From: Hemerocallis citrina | Lineage: Eukaryota > Streptophyta > Magnoliopsida > Asparagales > Asphodelaceae | Assembly: GCA_017893485.1 (NCBI GenBank) | Contig: JACEHZ010000596.1 | Location: forward strand, 496,001-560,000 | DNA length: 64,000 bases | Reading direction: 5' to 3' | Shown here: positions 24,241 through 33,195 of the stretch, piece by piece | How the letters are laid out: the number at the start of each line of letters is the position of its first letter | How positions within the stretch are numbered: the stretch's first letter is position 1 | Position numbers and translations under genes: made by a program | The notes under the pieces: generated by a model | Database searches by the model: none | What the model saw: only the letters and a program-made list of their open reading frames with translations | Told to the model about the DNA's origin: nothing

Positions 24241-25400
24241 AGTCCTAACCGAAGGTCGAGGCTTGGGGGTCGGCGGACAGCGCTGAACTCCATTGCCTTG
24301 GCTTGAGAAAGCTACCCGCATGCTCGAGTTCATCATACGGTGCCGAGGCTTGGGGATCGGCGGAGAGCACTGAGCTCCATTACCTTGGCTTGAGAAAGCT
24401 ACCTGTGTGCTTGAGTTCACCGTACGGTGTCGAGGCTTGGGGGTCGGCAGAGAGCGCTGAGCTCCATTGCCTTAGCTTGAGAAAGCTACCTGTGTACTCG
24501 AGTTTACCATACGGTATCGAGGCTTGGGGGTCAGCGAAGAGCACTGAGCTCCATTGCCTTAGCTTGAGAAAGCTACCCGTATGCTCAAGTTCATCGTTCG
24601 ATGTCGAGGCTTAGGGGTCGGCAGAGAGCGCTGAGCTCCATTGCCTTAGCTTGAGAAAGCTACCCGTGTCCTCGAGTTCATCGTACGGTGTCGAGGCTTG
24701 GGGATCAGTGGAGAGCGCTGAGCTCTATTGCCTTAGCTTGAAAAAGCTACCCGTGTGCTTAAGTTCACCGTACGGTGTTGAGGCTTGGGGGTCAGCGGAG
24801 AGCACTGAGTTCCATTGCCTTAGCTTGAGAAAGCTACCCGTGTGCGCGAGTTCACCGTACGGTGTCGAGGTGTGGGGGTCGGCGGAGAGTACTGAGCTCC
24901 ATTGCCTTAGCTTGAGAAAGCTACTCGTGTGCTCGAGTTCACCGTACGGTGTCGAGGCTTAGGGGTCGGCGAAGTGCGCTGAGCTCCATTGCCTTAGCTT
25001 GAGAAAGATACCCGTGTGCTCGAGTTCACCGTACGGTGCCGAGGCTTGGGGGTCGGCAGAGAGCACTGAGCTCCATTGCCTTAGCTTGAGAAAGCTACAG
25101 TGTGCTCGAGTTCACCGTACGGTGTCGAGGCTTGGGGGTCGGCAGAGAGCGCTGAGCTCCATTGCCTTAGCTTGAGAAAGCTACCCGTGTGCTCGAGTTC
25201 ACCGTACGGTGTCGAGACTTGGAGGTCGGCGAAGAGGGCTAAGCTCCATTGCCTTAGCTTGAGAAAGCTATCCATGTGCTCGAGTTCACCATTCGGTGTC
25301 GAAGCTTGGGGGTCGGTGGAGAGCGCTGAGCTCCATTGCCTTAGCTTGAGAATGCTACCTGTGTGCTCGAGTTCACCGTTCGGTGTCGAGGCTTGGTGTG
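24240..25400. repeat. Minisatellite, 87-bp unit, about 13 copies
   Basis: 'gcttgagaaagcta' recurs at 24301, 24388, 24475, 24562, 24649, 24736 and onward, every 87 bp, to about 25350. Because 87 is divisible by three, several copies stay open in frame and give long repetitive frames; these are artefacts. The unit shares 'gaaagctacc...ctcgag' and 'cgaggcttgggggtcggc' with the 88-bp array at 20058-20690. Confidence 0.95.
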
Positions 25401-25516
25401 GTTACATAAGGGGTTTACACAGAAAAAAACTTTGGAAAGATAATAAATATTCTTATACAAAAAGCTGCGGCGTATAAAGCCGATAACAAGGGATTGGTTA
25501 CATAATAACTTTATTC

Positions 25517-26335
25517 CTCCCTTTCGAGGTACTTAATAAGGTGCTCCGCATTCCAGGATCTCTTAATCGGGTTGCCTCCCATGTCGGTGAGTCGGTAGGT
25601 GCCGGGGCGCACTACTTCGGCGACCCTATAATGACCCTCCCAATTAAGGGCCAACTTTCTCTTCTTGCTGGGGTCTGAGACTGCCAGTTTCCTGAGGACG
25701 AGGTCACCCTATTGGATCTTAGCGGGGCGGACCTTCTCGTTGTAGAATTTCTCGATCCGTTGCTGGTATATGCTCCTTCTGATGGCAGATTTTTCCTTGA
25801 CTTCGTCGACTACGTCCAAGTTGGCCCTGAGACCTGCCGAGTTGCTCTCTTTGTCGAAGGCCATTATTCTGGGCGAAGGGAGGCCAATCTCCAAGGGGAT
25901 AACCGCCTCGGTGCCGTAGGTTAGGTTGAGGCCGACTCGCCCGTGGGTATCCTCTTCGTCGTCCAGTGTGCCCAGAGAACGCTCGAAAGTTCGTCGACCC
26001 AAAGCCCCAGGCGAATTGTCCAATCGCTTTTTAAGGCCATCAAGGATTTGGCGGTTCGTATTTTCGGCTTGGCCATTTGATTGAAGGTGGCATATGGCTG
26101 AAAAGCATTGCTGCATGCCGAGGTGGGCGAGGCGGTTCTCCACTTCCTCCAAACGACGAAGGACGGGGTCTTCCTGTTCCTGAGGATGAGCCGATCCATG
26201 GGGCTTGCCGGCTCTTGTTCCTGACCGGAGGTCAGAACTGTAGTGGACTTCGGTAGTCAGACTGCCTCGGATGGCTTGGAGAATCTCGTCCCAGAAGTTC
26301 TGGAATTCGACCCTGGTGACAGGGGCTTGCCCCAC
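25517..26335 (-). pseudogene. In-frame gag-integrase fusion of Tat element 2
   Basis: The first part, 'APVTRVEFQNFWDEILQAI' to 'EVENRLAHLG', corresponds to the N-terminal gag region of element 1 ('APITRAEFLQFQDTVLQAL'). It passes without a stop, near 26118, into integrase sequence ('SNGQAENTNRQILDGLKKRL', the catalytic Glu region, and 'YGTEAVIPLEIGLPSPR'). Protease, RT and RNase H are absent, so about 4 kb was deleted. A TAG near 25707, where element 1 reads Gln, interrupts the integrase C-terminal part, which then continues to about 25517 ('GDLVLRKLAVSDPSKK'). Confidence 0.8.
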
Positions 26336-26368
26336 CGGGTTCTGCAGGGGATTGCACGCCTGGGAAGG

Positions 26369-26584
26369 CTATCGACAATGGTTCGAGACCGAGTTGGAAG
26401 CGGCCCCTCCCCTAGTCCGACTGGCCTGTCTATCAGAGATGACGCAGCGCAAATCTGGCACGATTGAAGGTTGGGACGCATTGTTGACCCGAGGTTGGTT
26501 AGAACCTTGGTCATTCGCGCGGCTATGATGTAGGGGGTCCGAATGTCGTGCAGAGGTGACGTCCCTTCTGGCTTTGGGAGCCAT
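26369..26584 (-). pseudogene. gag: gag start of Tat element 2
   Basis: ATG at 26584 gives 'MAPKARRDVTSARHSDPLHH', basic and low-complexity, like the 'MPPKKVRSRG' start of element 1. It ends at about 26369 in a different frame from the fusion that follows, so a frameshift separates them. Confidence 0.6.
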
Positions 26585-26651
26585 GGAGGAGCTCGGACCC
26601 AAGTTGACGACTCTAGCTGGGCTCGGAAGGATGATGGTACTTAGAAAAAGG

Positions 26652-26673
26652 TTCCCACAGACAGCGCCAACCT
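26652..26673 (-). other. Primer binding site of element 2
   Basis: On the - strand 'TTGGCGCTGTCTGTGGGAA' next to the LTR end; matches the site in element 1 at 17 of 19 positions. Confidence 0.65.
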
Positions 26674-27165
26674 GATGCAATTTGTTTTTGGGGTGTGGGG
26701 GCAACATGTGTGAGTTTTTGTATTTTGTATAGTAGAAGTCCTTATGCAGTACTGGCGTCGGTCCAACCCTGGGTAGCAGGAGCAGCTCGGAAGTAGGAGT
26801 GCAGAGGTGCTTGGAAGTGAGGAAGGGTGCTCGGCTCGGATCCAGAAGCTCGGCTGGGCTGGGTCTTCGGTACCTGCACACGGCCTAGAAACACCGGGAG
26901 AAGACCCGGCGACAGGCCCTCCGACGATCTAGTCAGTCACTAGAAAAGAGACTGGGCAGCTAGGATTCAGGTGGGGAGAGATTGATTACCTTCTACAGTG
27001 AGGAGGGAGTTGGGTATTTATAGGCAGGGGTAAACGGGTCTGGAGCCCTAACGGGCTGGGTTGGACCCGTTTGCCCATAGGCCTGAGCTGGCTGAGGCCC
27101 ATTGGACTGTAGCTGGCCTAATGATCATAGGGGGAGGATCTAGAGGAGATCAGAGGGCCTTGGTT
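26674..27165 (-). repeat. 5' LTR of Tat element 2 (outer end approximate)
   Basis: The inner end starts TGATGCA (+ strand) beside the primer site. A TATAAATA box on the - strand lies at 27022-27015. G+C-rich U3-like sequence continues to about 27165 and then turns sharply AT-rich. I found no clear matching inverted end, so the outer border is an estimate. Confidence 0.55.
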
Positions 27166-27390
27166 GATGCTGCTTTATTTATCCCATATTAGTAAACTAA
27201 GGAGAAATCATAATTAAATCATATGTTTTTTGTTAAGCTCTAGTAGTGGAAGTAGTAAGATTTTTCATTCTTAAATAAATTGCCACATGTTTGATTTTAA
27301 TCTTAGATGAAATTAATTTGGGATATTAGAAAATCATATTGCTTCTCAAAGTGGGCAGCATTATTAGAATGTCAATATATATATATATGT
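27166..27390. other. AT-rich intergenic DNA
   Basis: No gene, repeat end or regulatory motif recognised; ends in an (AT)n stretch where the next repeat begins. Confidence 0.5.
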
Positions 27391-28218
27391 GGGAGCCTTC
27401 AGTTACGGACTCTTCCTTACGCACTCTTCGTGCACACTCGCCATCATCCGTTCGATCTGAGCCTTGATCATGATCACCATCTAATGGCTCAGATCAACTC
27501 CGCTCTTCTCACTTTAGTCCGAGGCTATTTTTTGTCATTTTCGTACCCCATTAAGCAATACCCCTTCTCTGAGCTCTCCTTCTCATCAATTTCCCAAAAT
27601 CGACTATGAAAAAACCTCCCTCTCTCAATGTGAACCCAAATCGATAAGGAAACCCTACTCTAAATCTGAATAATCCCCTCCTAATCAACGCTCCTCTCCT
27701 CATCGGCGAAGCTCCGCTCCTCATCAAAGCTCCTCCCTTCACCGACGATGCTCCTATCCTCATCGAAGCTCCTCCCTTCACCGACGACGCTCCTCTCCTC
27801 ATCAACGAAACCCTAGCTCCAAATCCTCCAAACCGCTACCTCGACGAAACCCTAGCTCTGATTCCCCAAGCTCCGCTCCTCATCGAAGCTCCTATCTTCA
27901 CTGACGAAGCTCCTTTCCTCATCGACGAAACCCTAACTCCAAATCCTCCAAATCGCGACCTCGACGAAACCCTAGCCCTGACACGGCTCCTCCAACGGCC
28001 TCAGTACTGTCATCTATGAAGGAAGTATTTATACTTTGGCATCTATTTACGAAATCGGTCAGTAACTTTTGTGTGTGTGGGTGAAGGCAATGATGACAAT
28101 CACTTTTTGAAAATTGATACTGATTCATTCTTTTGATTGTTGATACTGATTCATGCTTATTTCTGCTCTCTGTCTAATATTTGCTATGGAGTCCATTGCT
28201 TATTTCTGAAGAGCTCCC
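27391..28218. mobile_element. Unclassified repeat element, copy A (about 830 bp)
   Basis: Begins 'gggagccttcag...actcttccttacgcactcttcg' and ends '...gcttatttctgaagagctccc', giving a short GGGAGC/GCTCCC inverted end. A second copy of both ends lies at 28876-29454. The middle contains a C+T-rich ~110-bp duplication with 'cgacgaaaccctagc'. The long Met-Arg-Arg-Gly-Ala repeats on the - strand are artefacts of this. Class unknown; Helitron or MULE derivative possible. Confidence 0.55.
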
Positions 28219-28875
28219 CTATATATATATATGGTATTGCAATGGTATTTGAACGGATTGGCATGGTTAATGCTTGATTATTTATGCATTTGGACTAGTT
28301 GGCATGACATTAACATGTAGCCCTAGTGACTGATGCTTGAATTTTTGTGTTCTTGGCTGCATTTTCTGATGCCTCAAATGAAACTATGCTATGTATTCAA
28401 TGTGTTGCCTCAAATGTTTGCATTATGTTAATATTCAAGGTGATGCCTCAAATTAGTGGATCCAGAGAGCATTCAAACATATGTTGAGTATTTGATCTTT
28501 TATGGTTCTTAGATATATGATGGCAATATTTTATTAGGTTAGTTGTCATTGATTTCGTGCAATTCAAAATATGGCAATGTGTCTTGTGTATTAGAGAAAA
28601 TGCGTCAATGCTTGTTCGCATTCATAGTGGCAATGCAGACTATACTTGTATATTCTGTAGTTTCGACCTTTAGAATTTGCTGGTATTATTAGCTTCCATG
28701 TAAGGCTGCTGCCTGAAATTTTGTAGCTCATAGTTCAATTTTCGGAAAATATGTTGTCAAGTGGTTCTTCATTGTTTCTCTTCTGATAAATGTGATTTTT
28801 TCTAAAGTCTTTTTCTACTCATTTCTAGTATGATGCAACAGAGTGTGCGCAAATTAAGAGCTCCCAATATATTTA
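28219..28875. other. AT-rich repeat-derived DNA
   Basis: 'ggtattgcaatggtatttgaa' at about 28232 and 'actagttggcatg' nearby recur at about 30607-30790, so this stretch belongs to a larger repeat present twice. No coding signal. Ends 'gcaaattaagagctccc' like the repeat at about 29090. Confidence 0.5.
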
Positions 28876-29454
28876 GGGAGCGCTTCAGTTGCGCACTCTT
28901 CCTTACGCACTCTTCGTGCGCACTCGCCATCATCCGTCTGATCTGAGCCTTGATCATGATCATGATCTAATGGCTCAGTCTTGCCTCCGCTATTCTCACT
29001 TTCAAACAAGGCATTTTTTGTCATTTCCCTACCCCATGAAACAATACCCCCCTCTTCTACTCATTTCTAGTTTGATGCATTAGAGAGTGTGCAAATTAAG
29101 AGTTCCCTATATATACTAAGAGTTATAAGCAAAGTGATCCCTATATATGCTAACAGAAAGCAAGAATTTAGCTGTTGTTGCTTCTCCCTCTACTTCTTCC
29201 TTCAGAGGGAGTGCAATGGTATTTTATATTGTGTGGACACAAATCATCGTAGAGGAAAGTATTTTATACTTTGGCATTTATTTACGAATTTGGTTAGTAG
29301 ATTTTTTGTGTGTGGGTGTAGGCAATGATGACAATCACTTTTTGAAAATTGATACTCATTCATGCTTTTGATTGTTGATACCGATTCATGCTTATTTCTA
29401 CTCTCTGTCTAATATTTACTATGGAGTCCCTTGCTTATTTCTAAAGAGTTCCCC
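28876..29454. mobile_element. Unclassified repeat element, copy B (about 580 bp)
   Basis: Begins 'gggagcgcttcagttgcgcactcttccttacgcactcttcg' and ends '...gcttatttctaaagagttccc'. The first 110 bp and the last 190 bp match copy A closely; the middle differs, lacking the C+T-rich block. Confidence 0.55.

Positions 29455-29461
<7 letters not shown>

Positions 29462-29490
<29 letters not shown>
29462..29490. repeat. (TA)n microsatellite
   Basis: Fifteen-unit TA run directly left of the 1.06-kb inverted-repeat element. Confidence 0.9.
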
Positions 29491-29493
<3 letters not shown>

Positions 29494-29668
29494 GTTGGTT
29501 CGGGTGAGAACCAACCCTGGGGTGAGAACCTAAGGGCCTCTCCCAACCACTCATCAAATCATTTTGTATGGCTGAGATTATGCAACTACATAATAAGGTA
29601 ATAGATCATATTGTACAGATTTTTTTGTGTGTGTGACGGTTAAGGCAAATTTGGTCAAACTGGAGAGA

Positions 29669-29788
29669 GAAATAATTTATTCCCGTAAAATATGGGAGAA
29701 GATTTTGTATCCCAAATTAATAGCAACAGAAATAATTTATTCCCGTAAAATATGGGAGAAGATTTTGTATCCCAAATTAATAGCAACT
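29669..29788. repeat. 60-bp perfect tandem duplication
   Basis: 'gaaataatttattcccgtaa' starts at 29669 and again at 29729; the two copies look identical, so the duplication is recent. Confidence 0.9.
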
Positions 29789-30068
29789 GCAGAATCATTT
29801 AATTTTATTGATATGACAGTTAGTTTTTATTGTTGCTAAATATGAAATATTTGTTGCTACGTACAATGCAGTTAGTTGCTATTCAAAAAACATTCAGTTG
29901 TATATGGAAACTGACAGCATGTAATTGATATGACAGTCAGTTTTTACTGTTGCTAAATATGAAATATTTGTTGCTACGTACAATGCAGTTAGTTGCTATT
30001 CAAAAAACATTCAGTTGCTATATGAAAACTGACAGCATGTACAACATAAGTTTGCAAATTGATAAACA

Positions 30069-30069
<1 letters not shown>

Positions 30070-30142
<73 letters not shown>
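30070..30142. repeat. (TA)n microsatellite, about 36 units
   Basis: Uninterrupted AT dinucleotide run inside the 1.06-kb MITE. Confidence 0.95.
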
Positions 30143-30144
<2 letters not shown>

Positions 30145-30552
30145 CTGCTAAATATGCACTAGTTGTATCTACTTACAATACATTCAGTTGCTATATAGTG
30201 AATTCACATCCTGATGAAGATTGTGGTTCGGCTGAAAATAAAATAAAAAAGGCAATATATGTTGCGTAATAATTTGTGATCTTCATTCCTTTTATTTCGC
30301 AGTTAACAGTGCTTAATTAAAGGGATTCCCATCTTAATGCAAATATTAATTAATCTTATTGCTTAATTAAAGGGATTCCTTTTATTTCGTGGTCAACAGC
30401 GCTTAATTAAAGGGATTCCCATCTTAATGCAAATATTAATTAATCTTATTGTTTAATTGAAAAAAATCTTGACCGTTAAGATTAAGCATATGAGTGGCTG
30501 GGATAGGCCCTTAGGATCTCACCCCAGGACATGGTTCTCACCCGAACCATAT

Positions 30553-30554
<2 letters not shown>

Positions 30555-30606
<52 letters not shown>
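30555..30606. repeat. (TA)n microsatellite
   Basis: TA run directly right of the 1.06-kb MITE. Confidence 0.9.
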
Positions 30607-30609
<3 letters not shown>

Positions 30610-31522
30610 TATTGCAATGTTATTTGAAGGGTGTATTTATGCATTTGAAGTGATGCCTGATTATAAAGTTGACGAAGGGTGTATTGATGCATTTATATGA
30701 TGGAGGGTGTATTTATGCATTTCAGCTGATGCTGGAATAGCTGGTAACTGATGCTTGATTATTTATGCATTTGAACTAGTTGGCATGGCACCGCAGTGCA
30801 TCCCTAGTGTGAATAGTGTGTTCTGAGCCTGCTAATATTTAAACAATCATTGTTGCATCAATTGAATTAAATTAATTCTAACAATACTAACTCATTCTTG
30901 CCATTTGTAGGTAGTCGCACAACTCATGAAGAAGAAAACTAAGAAGATTATATAGCTAGAACTTATCTTCATATATATGGGTGTTTTAAATGGTTGTAAT
31001 ATTGTTTTGGGAGAATCAAATCTTATTATTATTGACTGTTTTTCCTTGATCTTAGGTTCTCTGTATTGATGTATCACCATCTAATAATTTTGTTTGCTAT
31101 CCTGAAATGAATGAAATGTATGTTGATGAGCTAAATGTATGTTTTCTGATATTGGGATATTACTGATCAGCTAAATGTATGCTATCAAATTGTAAATAAT
31201 CCATTGACTAGTTCAAATGTATGTTATATGGATCTCTTGATGATAATGAGTTCAACTGTCATGGGACTGAATTGTTTGCAAGTTTATCTTTTTTTCATAT
31301 GCAATTTTTTCAAGATAATGAGATGCTTTCATGTACATTTGCTTGTGAAATTATGGTGATAATGAGTTCAGTAAGATCTGAACAGTTTTTTTTAACCACA
31401 TCTTTAATAATCTTAATCATCCAAACTGACTTCTCATTTGCTTTCCTTTCCACGGATATTCAACAAGTCCCGTCTTGAAAAATTTTCATAATGTGTAATC
31501 AACTAGCCCAAAGAACTTCTGT

Positions 31523-31660
31523 ACATTTTCAGGCACACCATATATTATAATATTATCAGATAAGATATGAATGAGCACAATCATACATTTTCAGGCACAC
31601 CATATATTATAATATTATCAGATAAGATATGAATGAGCACAATCATACATTTTCAGGCAC
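31523..31660. repeat. 62-bp tandem repeat, 2.2 copies
   Basis: 'acattttcaggcac' at 31523, 31585 and 31647; the first two full units are essentially identical. Confidence 0.9.
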
Positions 31661-31965
31661 AACCATGAGCACAAATTATCAGATACAGAAATAGCTCATG
31701 AATTGGGAACAAATTAGATCTCACAAGCAAACAGAGAACTATAAAAAATGCAAATGCACAACAATATTTCAACTACAGAAGCCGAGTCGGTTCCGGTCCA
31801 ATGTCAGGTCTGAGTCGGATCCGAATTTCGGATATTTATACCAATGGTAGTAGAAGGGAAACAGAAAATTACCAAGGTTGAGATAGAATTGTGATTGGAG
31901 TTCAGTATTCCAGAACCCAAGGTTGACACGTGAGATACACGTGTGGAGGTTCCACCCCCTCCAAT

Positions 31966-32132
31966 CTATACTATTATTAAGCAAAGGTCCATTTTGGCGG
32001 CTTTTTACTATCATGCCCCCATAAACATAAAAAGGCTAAAAAAATATATCTATACTATTATTAAGCAAAGCTCCATTTTGGCGGCTTTTTACAATCATGC
32101 CCCCATAAACATAAAAAGGCTAAAAAAATATA
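31966..32132. repeat. About 82-bp tandem duplication
   Basis: 'tctatactattattaagcaa' followed by 'ttttggcggctttttac' and 'aaacataaaaaggctaaaaa' occurs twice in direct succession (about 31967 and 32049) with only two or three differences. Confidence 0.9.
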
Positions 32133-32282
32133 GGGCTAATATCGGAGTCAAAAATGTAATTTGCATATATTATGAAAAAAATAAACACATGCATGCAAAT
32201 ATCAAAATGAATAAATTTGCATGCAATTACTTATGCAATTACTTTGCTGATGAATAAATTTGCATGCAATTACATTGGTAGG

Positions 32283-32316
32283 AGGAAACTATTAATTTGT
32301 TACATTAATAGTTCCT
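32283..32316. other. Hairpin with ~13-bp stem
   Basis: 'aggaaactattaat' and 'attaatagttcct' are inverted copies separated by 'ttgttac'; one unpaired base. 'ctag' follows 14 bases later. Confidence 0.6.
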
Positions 32317-33085
32317 GTTGACTTCAATGTCTAGGAAGAACGATGCATGTATACTAAGTTGATCAAAATTTAAAAAGTAAACAATACAGAAAAGTTACTG
32401 TCTAAACTAATATGTGCATGCCTGTAGAAACCAAAATTGTGCAAATACCAAAATGTCAACTCTGCATGCAATCTCTTCGGTGACCTGCCCCTTCCTCAAA
32501 ATCCTACACACCTTTAAATATTAGGGCGTGCATTGATACCGAAAATACCTGTTTTTACATATTTGGAGTGGTGAAAAAATATTTTTGATATATTTTAATT
32601 TTAAATATGGATATTGGTATGAATATTTATTGGATTGGTGTAGATGGTGTATTGAAGTATGAGTCGAGTTTTATATGGAAAATTATTGTTTAATTTTGTT
32701 TTATGATTTTGGAGGATTATTATGGGATGTTTTAATATATTTTGTATTGTTAAAAGTAGAGTTGGGGTTTATTTGAAATATTTTGAAGGTCTGGGGGCTT
32801 ATTTGTAAATATACCTTTATTAATATATTTATATTATAAATTTTATTTTATTAAAAACACCCCCACCCCATTCCATTCTTCATCCTTTCTTTCTCCCCCG
32901 TTCTGATTCCTTCCCGATCCCAAAACGAACCCACTTCGGCCCTTCTTCGCCCCGCCCAAATCCACTTCGAATCTCCACGGTTTTCAAATTAATTCAAGGG
33001 GCATGCTATTTGAAGGGTCCTCTTCCACATGGTGCTCTCAATTTGAAGAAAATACCTTTATTAATTTACAAAGAAAGAATACAAT

Positions 33086-33195
33086 CAGTTGACAAAGTCA
33101 CTGAAATCTCCTGATCTCCTTCTCCCCCGACTCACGATTCTTGGGTTCTCTCCAGATCTCTCTCTCTCTCTCTCTAACTCTGTTTCTAGTTCGCC
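33086..33195 (+). promoter_or_regulatory. Probable 5' leader of the kinase gene
   Basis: C+T-rich ('ctccttctcccccgactc', then 'tctctctctctctctctaac') and directly before the ATG in 'tcgccATGG', a good plant start context. The transcription start is not determinable. Confidence 0.5.

Larger units (their letters stand above)
20058..27165 (-). mobile_element. Internally deleted Tat-lineage retrotransposon (element 2), 5' LTR on the right
   Basis: On the - strand: LTR (about 27165-26674), primer site, a short gag start, an in-frame gag-integrase fusion, integrase C terminus, then a distal region with an 87-bp array, an antisense accessory gene (+ strand) and an 88-bp array. Protease, reverse transcriptase and both RNase H domains are missing. 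The plan matches element 1, but sequence identity is modest, so it is a different family of the same lineage. Its left end was split by the Athila insertion. Confidence 0.72.
29491..30554. mobile_element. Non-autonomous DNA transposon (MITE), 1064 bp with ~63-bp terminal inverted repeats
   Basis: The left end 'ggttcgggtgagaacca' (29496) continues through 'cctggggtgagaacctaag'. The reverse complement of the right end (30554-30490) reads the same with few mismatches. Both ends sit in (TA)n tracts, so the target duplication cannot be read, but a TA-rich target is clear. No transposase is encoded. The interior holds a 60-bp tandem duplication (29669-29788), a ~115-bp duplication around 'gaaatatttgttgctacgta' (about 29846 and 29961), a (TA)n block and a repeated 'ttaaagggattcc' segment. 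Superfamily undecided. Confidence 0.8.
30607..33085. other. AT-rich intergenic DNA upstream of phosphomevalonate kinase
   Basis: 30607-30810 repeats the 28232 region. Further right are short tandem repeats (31523, 31966) and a hairpin (32283-32316). 32823-32845 ('tttatattataaattttatt') is TATA-like but about 350 bp from the start codon. C+T-rich 'cattcttcatcctttctttctcccccg' from 32870 may begin a leader. No gene recognised. Confidence 0.5.

Noticed and set aside
24303..25477. Long repetitive frames on both strands
   Set aside because: They arise because the repeat unit is 87 bp, a multiple of three; no start context, domain or codon bias.
31966..32340. Helitron suggested by TCTATACTATTATTAAGC start and a hairpin followed by CTAG
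   Set aside because: The CTAG is followed by G rather than T and the hairpin is AT-rich; ends not convincing, so kept only as a repeat and hairpin.
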